DNA from: Argopecten irradians
Taxonomy: Eukaryota > Mollusca > Bivalvia > Pectinida > Pectinidae
DNA length: 64,000 bases
Direction of reading: 5' to 3'
Assembly (NCBI RefSeq): GCF_041381155.1
Contig: NC_091138.1
Span: 34,465,604 to 34,529,603 of the forward strand
In this document: positions 1 to 11,500 of the stretch, piece after piece
Layout of the letters: every line of letters begins with the position of its first letter
How positions within the stretch are numbered: the first letter of the stretch is position 1
Notes under the pieces: model-generated
What the model saw: only the letters and a program-made list of their open reading frames with translations
What the model was told of the DNA's origin: nothing
Databases searched by the model: none
Program-made: the position numbers and the translations under genes

Positions 1-1435
1 GTTGGTTACATCCTCCAGATATGTAGGGACTCAAGTGATTTGATCAGAGGTGAATGGTTAGTTTTGGTTTTGGGAAAGTCAGAGCACGTGGTTGATGGAA
101 TCCAGGGTGATTAAGGCATTGGATTAAGATCAGAACGGTGTCTCTAGTTCTATCAACCAAATTGGAAGTGTGTGGGGAGAGCTCAAAAGAGGAAGATGAA
201 AAAGCTCCACAAGATCCTCAAAGGAATTATCAACAGTCCCTGCTGAGGTAGAATATCTTCTTGCTTCTAGTCTGGACAACTCCTAGAAAAATATCTAAAT
301 TATCTGTATCACATCAGTGATCCTCTAGTAAGTAAAGATCAACAAAAAACTACCTTCGATGTCTGGATCTGGCAGACATGCGTCGCCATGCCACATTGGC
401 ACACAAAAGCCATTCCAGCACTTCTCTCTGTGGTCCTAAACAGGATTTACATCAACAACCATCCTCAATATTCCAGGGGTTACTATCACTGTCAGATGAG
501 ACAGGTAGATTGGTCCTTTGATGTACATCAGAAGAACTCATAACAGTACACTGTTTGACTTTGAATTCAGGAGTTACTCTCTTCAAAGGAGGACTTGCAG
601 ACCTGTGATTGGTGTTTCATTCTTTCTCCTGAACTGCCTTCATTTTTGCTATGATGCATTCCAGGGGTGGATATTATGATATAATAATCATAATATAGTG
701 ATAGCAACCCATGGAATACAGAGTACTCAATGAATCTTGATTGGCCATGTCACCATGAACAATCACATTTTTCCTATGGCTTCCAGTTCAGTATTTCTCT
801 TGTATATGGAAGGCTGAAATCCACCATACAATGCTTTTGGGGGATGTTATCCTGATGGTAATGAAGGTCTGCATTTTCTTTTATGATGGTTACTGTGTAA
901 TCATCCATGGGAATTCAACACTTGGTGACATCTTGTAGCAGATGATATAGCAGAAAGGGGAAGCATCAGAACATGTGTGTATCATTGGACATGATGATTA
1001 TCTGGAAATACCTGAAATTTTCTTTTGTTGCTACCTGAACATGGTTGACAGTATGGCAACATCAGATCACAGGTTTTGTTTACTTTGCATTACTGGGTAT
1101 GTCATGTTAACAAACCAAACCTGGCATGTCTAACTCACTGACCCTACAGAGAGCAATTGTCCCACATTGGAACCATATGAGGTTGAGAGCCAATGGGATT
1201 ATGTCAGAAACTTGAACCACTGCCAATTTCATTGGATATTTCAGCTGTATTTCTTTTACTGCATATTGACATAGGAGAGAGATGGACTGCATGGATGTCA
1301 TGTTTCAGGATCTGTCTCCTATTTATAACTCACCATTGTTGATGTCATACCATTAGTCTGTGACTGCTATTGACGTATCTTCTAATACTGGTTGTACCGG
1401 TATGGCTTCTCTGATGGTTCCTGTATTGTAGCAAG
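1..1435. other. Left-edge stretch, unresolved
   Basis: No gene recognised. Only short broken reading frames occur on either strand (the longest is about 64 codons, minus strand, 1107-1301). The base composition is slightly richer in GC than the AT-rich DNA further right and resembles decayed mobile-element coding sequence, but I see no motif that names a family. It abuts a recognisable LINE tail on the minus strand, so part of it may be sequence downstream of that LINE. Confidence 0.4.
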
Positions 1436-2030
1436 ATGAGCTGAATTTTGAAAGGTGTTGATTCCAGGCTGTGTTCAGAAAAGGTTTGAATGAGTTCAGA
1501 TTTTTGGCAGTAACCACCGTTGCTGATAGACTGTTCCAGTTATCTGTGACACGGTTTGACAACGAATTTTACGCAGCTTGGCTCTGAACCTCTTTTTGTA
1601 TAGTTTACTTCCATACCCTCTAGTAGTTTGGTCGTTCTATTTAAACATGATAGTGAATTTATCTGATGTAGTGTCCCAAGGCTTTTAAGGCATTCTTCAT
1701 AGGTCTTATCTGTTAGTTCAGGCACTAGTCTTGTGGCGCAGCGTTCTTGTTATCAAGGGTAATTCTGTGTTTCTTGAAGAACCAGACTGAAGCACAGTAT
1801 TCCAGATGTTGTCTTACCAGGGATTTGTACAAATTTTGAAAGATGTTCTTATCCATATAGAGGAAGGTTTTAAAAATGATGTTTGCTTTCTTCACCTGTA
1901 TCTTGACATGCTCTTGTAAATTTCCAACTTGTCATCAAAGTTCACACTCAGGTTTACTTTCTGGAGTGTTGTCTCACTGCTTCCTGGGATTGAGTAGAGA
2001 TGATCAGGTGTTTTATTTCTACAATGGCGT
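1436..2030 (-). mobile_element. LINE fragment, C-terminal reverse-transcriptase region (CR1/Jockey-like)
   Basis: Read on the minus strand from about 2030 down to 1436, successive frames give the usual order of the end of a non-LTR retrotransposon ORF2: a 'VNFDDKLE' block, 'HVKIQVKKANIIFKTF', 'LYKSLVRQHLEYCASVW', 'RCATRLVPELTDKTYEE', then 'NRVTDNWNSLS.TVVTAKNLNSFK'. These blocks are typical of the thumb and C terminus of CR1/Jockey/L2-type reverse transcriptases. The blocks lie in different frames and stops occur between them, so it is a dead 5'-truncated copy, the common fate of LINE insertions. I cannot place it in a clade from the tail alone. Confidence 0.8.
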
Positions 2031-3930
2031 TGCATACATTAATGGTTGAGGAGGGTGAATATATTCTGGCCGAGATAGTTTGCGTGTGTCTCTGGGACTC
2101 AAGATCTAAAGCTAGCTTAAGCTTTCTGACTTAAAATATTCAAAATCCCTTTCCCCAGTCTTCATTGTGACAATCTGCCTCAAAACATTAATTTCTTTCA
2201 TCAAAGTTCATTGACAGAATTTAGAATCCACTTCCAGTCTAATGATAACTATGGAAATCACTACTAGTGACTCTGTCATTACCAAATGTGACCTTGACCT
2301 TTATCTAAGATACCTTGTAATGAAAGTCAATTGACTGTTTGTGTAATTCCAATAAATTCTGCCAATATCACAGAACAAGAGTCCGACAGGCCGAGACCAG
2401 TAAAATTTGCCCCTGGACAAGTGAAAATTGGTGTAAACTTGTCTGGTTTTTTATGTTAATTATCCTGTTTTGGGTAAAATTAGACTGAAATCTTAAATTA
2501 GGGCAAGTGGTTTTCAAAATAAGTTTCTTGTCCTGTTATCATACTAAATTTAACAAACAAATCATATCCTTGACCTTCGATCCAATGGTCAGCTGTCTCC
2601 AATAATTTTGTTTAATCCACCAGTAAACAGATATTTTCACCAAGTGACCTTGACTTTTAGTATTTAGCCATATAATATTATACAGAATCAGTGACCTTGA
2701 AGTTGCCACGAGTGTAGTTTGCAATACAAGATACTTAACAGTTCTATCTCAGAATTAGAACCATTTTGCTTCCTTCTACTTATAGCCATGAAAAACAAGG
2801 GCCATTACTCAAAGTATACTTTGACATGTTTAAGTTATCTCATCTATTAACAATCTAAAGAGAAAAATTCAATACAGTGGGCCCTGATAAGTATCCTTAT
2901 TCAATTTGAGGTAAGTTAAATTCTTTGCATACAATTTAGTGTGAAAATAATTATATTGATGTATGCAAAAAAGGTCACAAATATAGGTAAATGGATCGTA
3001 TACAAGATTACTAACCATCAATTTTCAGGATTTTCTTTGTATAAGTCTATCATCAACAACAGTTCTTTAGAAAGAGCTTTATGTTGTACCAAACTGTTTT
3101 AAATATAACCATACTCTAGACTGTTAGCTTTAGCAGCCTTCCACAATATCATATTTCACATACAAAATCATGTTAGTTAGATGGTTAATTATCTCCCCTT
3201 TAATTGATAAGCAATTGTTTGTCTCCCCTTTAATTTGCTGCATGCAATTATGTCTATAAATTTAGTGACTGATTTTTACATAAATGAATAACTTTAAAAT
3301 TATCTCCCATTTAAATTTCATTACGGATGATAAGATATATAAATTTGTTCTTTAATGTTCCCCTTGTTCCACACTTGAATAAGATTTTACTAAGTATAGA
3401 ATAATTAAAATAACACATTATCTATACTGTTTATAAATTATATCCCCTCTAATGTGTTAGTTATTTAATTTTTACAATATATAAATTATCTCCCCTTATT
3501 ATGCAATTCTTCATTTTGAAGATATTTCTACATGAATAGCCCACCTTTAATTAATTTTTGATTTTGTAGTTTGCTATTGTATTCATATAAAGAGAGATTT
3601 CACAAGACTATACATGCATGGTAGATTTAGTGAAATGCACAATTCATATTCTTCAATGATACACAACTGTGACCGAAGATCAGTAGAAATAACAAATCTG
3701 CCTGCCACCACATGTATACTTCTGTTTCAAAATCAGTAGGCATATGTACACATGTCTATTAATATGCGCCACTATCTGTTAAGAAGGCAGAAGGGTCAAG
3801 TAGAAAAAAAAGTGTGTTTTTCCTTAAATGGACCAAACACTGTCAATTTATCAATTAACATTATTAATGTGTAGCTGTACTTTTTTTTTTTTTACTTCAA
3901 TGACAAAGCTGTTTTCTTATATGATAAAGA
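2031..3930. other. Intergenic AT-rich DNA
   Basis: No gene seen. Around 2280-2720 the phrase 'gaccttgac' recurs several times in both spacing and context, as in degenerate interspersed repeats. Around 3180-3500 'tctccccttta' recurs about five times at irregular spacing. Nothing here supports a coding exon. Confidence 0.4.
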
Positions 3931-3931
3931 A

Positions 3932-4073
3932 AGTACAAACAAGTATACTGTCAATTAAATAAAATTTATTTTAGAAATGTAATTTTTACAATTGTTAATA
4001 TCAGGTACAAACAAGTATACTTTAAATTAAATTAAATTTATTTTAGAAATGTAATTTTCACAATTGTTAATTA
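3932..4073. repeat. Two tandem copies of a ~73-bp unit
   Basis: The block starting 'gtacaaacaagtatact' and ending 'acaattgttaat' occurs twice in a row with only a few differences, mainly in the 'aattaaat' stretch after the first 18 bases. It is AT-rich and non-coding. The near identity points to a recent duplication. Confidence 0.75.
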
Positions 4074-4472
4074 CAAGATATTCCCATTACATATTATCTC
4101 TCATGTAATTGTCATGATCACAAATATAAAATAATAAACATCAACTTACATAATGATTTCACATCAAAATCTCATTATGTTAAAAATGTATAATTACTAC
4201 AGATGTTGTCTTATATAATTAATAGGTACATAAATATGTATGAATAAATCAAGGGCTTTGGTAACCTTTCAATCAAACTTTTAAGCCCTTATGCCATATT
4301 GCATCTTACTAAAATTAAGGCGATCTTAATGTAAAACTTACAGAACTAGATCTTCTGCATGTTTCAAATTAAAGAATACAAAAAATTGTTGATAAAAACT
4401 TTAAATCTTATGTTAAATACAGCATTTAACAAACAGTTTATGAATTAATTTAATTATTATGCAAAACGCAAG

Positions 4473-4561
4473 ATTGGTGATAAATCCTAGATCTATGTAT
4501 AAAATGGTGATAAATCCTAGATCTATGTATAAATTGGTGATAAATCCTAGATCTATATATA
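4473..4561. repeat. Three tandem copies of a 30-bp unit
   Basis: The unit 'tggtgataaatcctagatct' plus 'atgtataaa' is repeated three times with spacing of about 30 bp. Copies differ only at one or two positions at the ends. A small microsatellite-like expansion with no coding potential. Confidence 0.8.
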
Positions 4562-5039
4562 CAATTTATCTTAATCCATGAATTTCACCTTATCATAAAC
4601 TCATATTTTACATTACATCCGCCTAAGTTCTTGTCCTCACTAGATTTTTTTTTTCTGTTGAAAAATAAACAAACAAATAATAGGATTACAATAGTACAAA
4701 AGTAATTTATATATATGGATATCATATACAGCTACAACAGCCAAAATAACCTTGAAATTATGATACACAGTCTACAGTGCAGGTTAAAGTCCTAGATAGG
4801 CTACAGGCCTACATCTTGAAGGGTATGTCTGTTGCTACCACTTGAGATACTGATCAAGATTTCATGAAGATAACGGATATTATGACTGTTCTATTTATAT
4901 CGATTATTGCTCATTATCGTACGATTCATGAACATCTGTAAAATATTTGTACAAATGTCATCTCTTTAAAAGAACAGCAAAATATGCCTGTGTCGTCAAG
5001 ACAACTGTATCAATGGAATGGTATGATAGTCCTATCGTG

Positions 5040-5590
5040 AACTAAAAACAGGAACAGGGTCGGTCAATGTCAACAAAACCCACGCGGGGCGGGTCGTCTT
5101 CTTAGATCACGAATGATGCTTCTTTGTCGTCATGATTTCTACTGTATCGCGCCGAACTTGTAAATTACTTATTCACCTACTAATGTCATGCACATGATCA
5201 CACAATTACGAAACAAACGGCCAGTCGAGGCGGATGCAAGACGAACTTGCTCATTTTCTTACAGACAAAAATGTCGACTGACGATCGCGAGTCTCGGATT
5301 TACGCTCAACATTTTGTTGGCAAACTCCGAAACTCGTTTTATTTCCTTCAACCTTGAGCACAATCTAACGTGCAGATTGTATAACAGTCATCGTAGCTTA
5401 TACTTACAAATGCATCAAACTATAACGTTAATCTTCGGCTGTCTTCTTACATGTGCTTTTGTGACGAAATGTACACGGGCTCATTATGGCGGTAAACTAT
5501 GTAAATAAGTAATGCGATTACTGACCAATCAAACCGCGGTATACCTCAAGGGTCGAAAGGTCACAATTATCATGGGGCCAAAGAGGGGCG
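5040..5590. promoter_or_regulatory. CpG-richer patch, possible promoter of an unseen gene
   Basis: This patch is visibly richer in GC and CpG than the surrounding 5 kb (for example 'cacgcggggcgggtcg', 'tatcgcgccgaac', 'ccaatcaaaccgcgg'), and includes a CCAAT-like 'ccaatca' at about 5525. A 106-codon open frame (5188-5508, plus) crosses it but shows no family likeness and no exon borders. A promoter or untranslated first exon is a reasonable guess; no coding gene could be attached to it. Confidence 0.25.
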
Positions 5591-6868
5591 TGTGTAGAGT
5601 TTTAGACTTACACAAGTCCAGAATATTGATAGAAAGTATTTAATATTTCTGCCTTCTGTAATAACATGTAATCGTAATGTCAGTCATTATTTACATGTCT
5701 TATTAAAATCTGGAATGCAGTATAAACGTTTAATTATGTACTTACGGAATTAATTAAAATAATGTTAGATCATAAATAAAATAAACATTTCTGACTATAA
5801 AATTAGGTCTTGCATTGTTATTGTAATTAGATCTATTACATAAATTACCTCTTATATGTGCAAAGAATATAATAATTTTGTTAATGATAGGATATGACAA
5901 AATCTTTTTTAATGTAGAATTAAAGTTAGCTATTATTTTGTATTAAATCTGTAACATATTTGTCAGTCAGTCATCATAATTCTTAACACCACTTTCCATA
6001 TAAAATGGATAATTCTGCAACCCAATTGAAATGTTGTGCAAATATGTGTATTAAATAGGTGTCTTTTTTACCTAAATATCTTTTTACATGTAACATTTTC
6101 CCCTTATTTTGCTTACAATGCATATCTAATTTTGTACATGTATAAATGTATTTGATATATGCCCTTAGCTTGCTTAAAGGATCTCTTCATATTCCCTTCA
6201 TTCTGCCTTTCAGGCAAGCATTTACCCAGTGAGGAAGGCTTCAAGTCTAATATTTCTCCTGGTTGCGACATATGTACAGAGTACCTAATTTGAAATATAT
6301 TTTCAAAGTACACCATCAGGTATGTACCACAGCATTAATTAACATAAATATAGGTTGTGAACTTCTGTTGATATACAAATATACTTGTCACTCTGGTCTG
6401 AAGATTTGTCCCAGGCATCCAGAAATAAATGTATTTTAATTCCAGGAGAGAATTAAGCCATTCACCTAACCCGATATATAAAAAAAGACAGGTTTGTTTT
6501 TGTATTGGTTTATTGCACCTTGTAAAAATATACAGCACTAAAATAATGTTGAATCAATATTCAATTATACTTAAAACGTACCGCTTAACATGTGTAATAC
6601 AGCAGTCATTCATACAATACATCACTTTCAATACAGGCACAACCTTTCAGGCATTTTGTAGTTTTCATTTCAACATGATCAAATACTTCTAAAGTATACT
6701 TTTATCATAGTATATGATAAATCAGTAAAAACATTTATATATCATGCAATTAGTGATTTTGGAAAATCACAGTATAGTTATTTCCAGGAATTTCTTGTTT
6801 CCTGAAAAATATTCTTCTGTACATGATACCGGGGTTTGTGTGAATTAGAGTACAATTTGCTGTCAATT

Positions 6869-6945
6869 AGTCCCACCTTCTAGTGATTGTGATGTCACAA
6901 AAATCAAGTCAAAATATGATGTCACAATCACCTGAAGGTGGGACT
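6869..6945. repeat. Short foldback (hairpin) repeat
   Basis: The left arm 'agtcccaccttctagtgatt' and following 'gtgatgtcaca' matches the reverse complement of the right arm, which ends 'cacctgaaggtgggact', with about two mismatches over 29 bases and an 18-bp spacer. A perfect-looking small hairpin of this kind is typical of a minimal foldback MITE. Confidence 0.7.
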
Positions 6946-7221
6946 TATCATCAGTTAGTCATACTTTACCCACGTCACTTTGGTATCTCGAAATCAACAT
7001 ATAATTCCTTGGAATGTTTGTCTAACCATAGAGGTTATACTTACAGACAATCGACATTTGAATGGTCAATGTTATTGACAGTATCTATTACTGTGATGCC
7101 AGCAATTGATTTGTTTGGTTAAATAACTGTACAAAATAACTAAGTAAAGTATAATTACTTATATCAAAATGTAAATACAATTAATGAATATCTAACAAAT
7201 GTTGTTATAGATCTATGATAT

Positions 7222-7413
7222 TGTAAACCAACTTTAGTTTGCATACAATTTACTTTCCTGATTTTTTGCAATACAAGTAAATTCGCTGAAGTTTATCTCA
7301 GTGAATTGATATCTACATCATCTATATTGATTGAATTATCGCTTAATTGTAAAATCAGCAAATAATTATATTTGATCTTTAAATTTAAAAGTCGCGAAAG
7401 AAAGTTTTCAGTA
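7222..7413. mobile_element. MITE copy, 'TGTAAACCAACTTT' termini (copy 1)
   Basis: Begins 'tgtaaaccaacttt' and ends 'gtcgcgaaagaaagttttcagta', which are imperfect inverse complements. The interior shares 'gtaaattcg..gaagtttatctc' with the copy at 21306-21530. Non-coding. A third weaker copy lies at about 19873-20062. The family is an interspersed non-autonomous DNA element of about 190-225 bp. Confidence 0.65.
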
Positions 7414-8303
7414 TACACTCCTAATGCTGACACTTATTCAGCAATGTGCGTTACAAGACCATACACACTGTTAGCTTAAATAGACATTTCATAAGTATCA
7501 CAGCTTTTATGCAGTAAGAGTATGCAGCATTTTCATACAATAACAAATTATTTGTACGACATCTCGTACCCAACAACTAATATGTTCTCATTTAATCAGA
7601 CTGAATATTCGGGTAACTGTTGACCAGGTCTAAGTGAGATTTTATATGACAACTCCCAGAACTTGACAGCTTTGGCACTGGAGTAGGAATAATATTCAGT
7701 TTGTAGTACAAATTCTTCACACCAGACTTATTGTCTTTTTTTCATCAGAATAGCCCCATTTGCTGCAGAGCTGTAGCAATTATGAATATGTACAAATAAT
7801 CGGATGTGTGAATGATTGCAAATTGCAATAATCTATTCTTACAAAGGAAACAATTTATTACATAGATTAAAAACTAATTTTTATAAGAACATGATAGTTT
7901 CAGAAAAAAGTTTTACTATGAATATATGAAACTTGATAGCACATACATGAATACTAACAAAACATTCCAAATCAACACGGTCTTACAGTTATACTAGCTT
8001 GACTGATTAAGATTCAACTGTACATGTATTATTATTTATCACATAATTTGCCAGGTAAAATTAATATATAAACAATTGTCCATGATAGTTGAACAAAACA
8101 TTGACTTTTCAATCTGATTTGTATTCACTTTAATACAGGAAGATTGAGGGAAAATGTACATTTTTTTAATTACATGAGTTGACAAAAGTTGAGTAAAAAA
8201 TATTATGTGCTCATTTTCAAAGGCTCACAATAATAAATATTTTTCTGATCTCATATGTTTTATAAACTTGTGTGGAGTCATTCTTCTCCAATATATCCTG
8301 AAA

Positions 8304-8390
8304 TCATTCACCCCTGAAGATATATTTGAACTCTTCTTAATTCAATGGCAAGAAGATTTCAAAATGAATTTTCAGGGGTGTATGAGTTAA
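8304..8390. mobile_element. ~90-bp miniature inverted-repeat element, copy 1
   Basis: The termini 'cattcacccctgaag' and 'ttttcaggggtgtatg' are inverse complements. The centre reads 'ttcttaattcaatggcaaga'. Two diverged relatives lie at 34653-34736 and 46467-46557. This copy sits about 130 bp past the VPS35L stop and so probably lies inside its 3' untranslated region, where it could form a hairpin in the mRNA. Confidence 0.65.
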
Positions 8391-8517
8391 TGTTGTACTT
8401 GGTCCAGCTGATGTAGGTCATTTCCAGCCAACAGACACGAGACAGAGTGAGAGTATTGTCTATTTCCTAAAATAGTTTCCATATCTGTATCCAAAAAGTT
8501 TGTGTAGAATTTGTTTA

Positions 8518-11500
8518 TCACGCTCGTGAATCTAAAGGGAGTTTTCTCACTAGATCCTCTAGGGCCTTATCTCCTGTTGATTCTGCCTTCCTTTTTACCA
8601 AAGCATAACATCGCACCTGTAAACAGACAGCAGGCTTGACTGTAGATCATTTGATTCTGATAAGCAACACATTATCTTACCTAGATGGACACATATGTAC
8701 CAAAGTTGAAGTACCAGTGCTTTATAATATAGGAGATATAGCCTGAATAAGCTTTTCTAAAATGGAGGTCAAAGGTCAAAATATAGGTTACCTTGACCTG
8801 GTTTAGGTGGCTCAGTTTTGATATCTGAAACACGATACTTTTAAGTTAACACTTGAAAAGTTAAAATCTGTTTTCAGGAAGTTAAGTGACATGTTTATAT
8901 GTAAAGCTGTTTTTTAATCATTTTTATGTAAGAAAGCTGCCTTACCATTTGTTTAGTATCATTCTGGCCATGTTTCTGAGCCAGATTCCACAGGTTGGTT
9001 GCTAAGGTAAACGACTGTTGGTGAGACATATCACCATGACAAATCAGAGTATTGAAGAGTTCCAAAGCAAGAAAACTTTGTCTCTTGAACGACTGAAACA
9101 AAGAAATCCGAGAATTACACTTTTGATTGATAGAAAGACTTTTTACATACATGCTGAAGATTCATAACATGTCAATTGCAAAAAAACGTCTCTAAGTCAT
9201 TAATACTTCACCTCCATTTGAAATTGTGATTGCACACGGCACTACTGGATACAAATAACTGTATGATGTAGCAGGGCATAAAAATCTTATACTTATTAAT
9301 AAATGTACATGTGTAATTCTATATTCAGACTATTTTTATATTCCACTTCTCAGAATTCAATCGATTAAAAATCCTTTAAAATATAGATGACTTACCTCTG
9401 GAGTAGCTAGTGTTTTTAAGTGGTTGAGAATTTCCTCGAGTAATGTCGAACACATAGAGTTGACCTCTGCTAGATACTTGGGGTCAGATCCATACATGGC
9501 GTCATTCGCATCAACTGCAGGAAAAAAAACACCATTCTTAAAACAGACATTTATAAAATACTGGCTACAAAAAATTTTGGAAAGGGGGTATAGACTGCCC
9601 AGCTTTCAACATTACAGGATGAAGAAAGATATTTCCTCAATAACAGTTGATTTTCATTCTTAAGTATGTACATGAATTTGGGTTCATGATCACATCACTT
9701 CAACCTCTTCAATATCTAGAAGGTGAAATATAAATGCTGTGTCCAACCTGCCATCTTAACCACTCAGCCACCCTGGCACCAGAGCCACTGCAGAAGTTTG
9801 CAAAGAAGACTTCATGGGGCCTTGTGGTCAAATGGTACATTCTACCATAATACTTCAGAGTTCTAAATGCATGTAGGGTAGTTGTCGGGTTCTAACCATG
9901 AATATGAGTTTTCTTTTGGGTATCTCCAAAACTTTGTATATGATCAAATTACCCTGACTATTTAAAAAATAACATGACATTAAACAAGTTGAACTTCATC
10001 AAAGGCCTGAACAAAACCGATCTATTCAATATGATCAAGATAATCTAATATTGTGACAAACCTTTATCTACATGGTATAGGTAGACCTCCTGACTGGTAG
10101 CTGACAACATGGCCAGGACTCGGGTGTAGACTTGGACCTTGGTGTCCTGATTCTGTTCCCAGGTGTAGTTCTGTAGGATGTTCAGGAGACCACGCAACAG
10201 GTAAAGCACACCGGCGTCGGGGTTATCCTGTAAATATTGCATTACAGAAATATGTTAAATTATATCAATAATTAAAGTCTACAGCCATCCTGTAAATACT
10301 ACACCATTGTCTGGGTTATCTTGTCAACAACACTCATGTATGTATGTTAGTCTGTAAGTAAATATAAGTTTAGTATTTAAAATGTATATTTCTCACAAAT
10401 GCACTCAAACACCAAGTACTGAAGTCTTTAAACCAATTCATCTTATCTATGTTACCTTCCTGCACCGACTAGCAAGCACATCATAATGATTGACAAAAGT
10501 TGCTAAAAATAGTAACAATGACCTTTAACTTGACCTGTAACCCCGGTTAGTACTTACTGGAACTGCTAGCAGTGTGGACAGGAAGTTATAGATAAACTCA
10601 ACCAGGAATGGCTCTGATGACCTTGCTTTTCCATCAAGGTCAAGGTTTTTCGGTACCTCAGGAATTAAGGAAATCGCAGCCTTCAAACATGAATCCGCTG
10701 TAACATCAAAAAAGAAAATATTCTATTAGGAAAATAATGTACATATAAATGGATATCAATAATTTCTCAAATCACATTCAACTTTTATTCCTTTTTTTAT
10801 TCAAAATCTTAAATAAAGATTTTGAAATAGGAGTGTATCTGTAAAATGGCATATGTATTTCTAACTTTTTAGTGGTTTTTATATCTAGAAACTTCAAATT
10901 CTTTATAACACGCTATAGAGGATAAGATCATTCAGATTGACTTTGAATTGTATGTGGGATACAAACAATTACTTGTCACCATTCTTGGCCCCATAGGCTG
11001 TCAGAATTTTGTGACATCATCTGAAACCAGGGAAGATAACTACTACTAACCTTGGTTGTAACACTGGTTCTGTAGCGCCACCTGACCCGACAGGAAGGGA
11101 AACCAGGGGAGATAACTACTACTAACCTTGACTGTAACACTGGTTCTGTAGTGCCACCTGGCCCAGCAGGAGGGGAAAACCAGGGAAGATAACTACTACT
11201 AACCTTGACTGTAACACTGGTTCTGTAGTGCCACCTGGCCTGGTAGGAGGGGAAACCAGGGAAGATAACTACTACTAACCTTGACTGTAACACTGGTTCT
11301 GTAGTGCCACCTGGCCCAGCAGGAGGGGGAAACCAGGGAAGATAACTACTACTTACCTTGGCTGTAACACTGGTTCTGTAGTGCCACCTGGCCCAGCAAG
11401 AGGGGAAACCAGGGAAGATAACTACTACTAACCTTGACTGTAACACTGGTTCTGTAGTGCCACCTGGCCCAGCAGGAGGGGAAACCAGGGAAGATAACTA

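Larger units (their letters stand above)
5591..8300. other. Intergenic DNA downstream of VPS35L
   Basis: AT-rich, no exon recognised. It contains a short inverted repeat at 6869-6945 and a MITE copy at 7222-7413, listed separately. A block at 6957-6995 (phrase 'tttacccacgtcactttgg') recurs in diverged form at about 16170-16210 in a VPS35L intron, so it is an interspersed repeat. Confidence 0.4.

Noticed and set aside
5188-5508. 106-codon frame on the plus strand
   Set aside because: Lies in a CpG-richer patch without stops by chance; no domain, splice context or family likeness.
9424-9663. 79-codon plus-strand frame
   Set aside because: Antisense of VPS35L exon 24 and the adjoining intron.
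10976-11446. 156-codon repeated frame on the minus strand
   Set aside because: It runs through the 77-bp minisatellite in VPS35L intron 21; the repeat length makes every frame open in long stretches. Not a gene.
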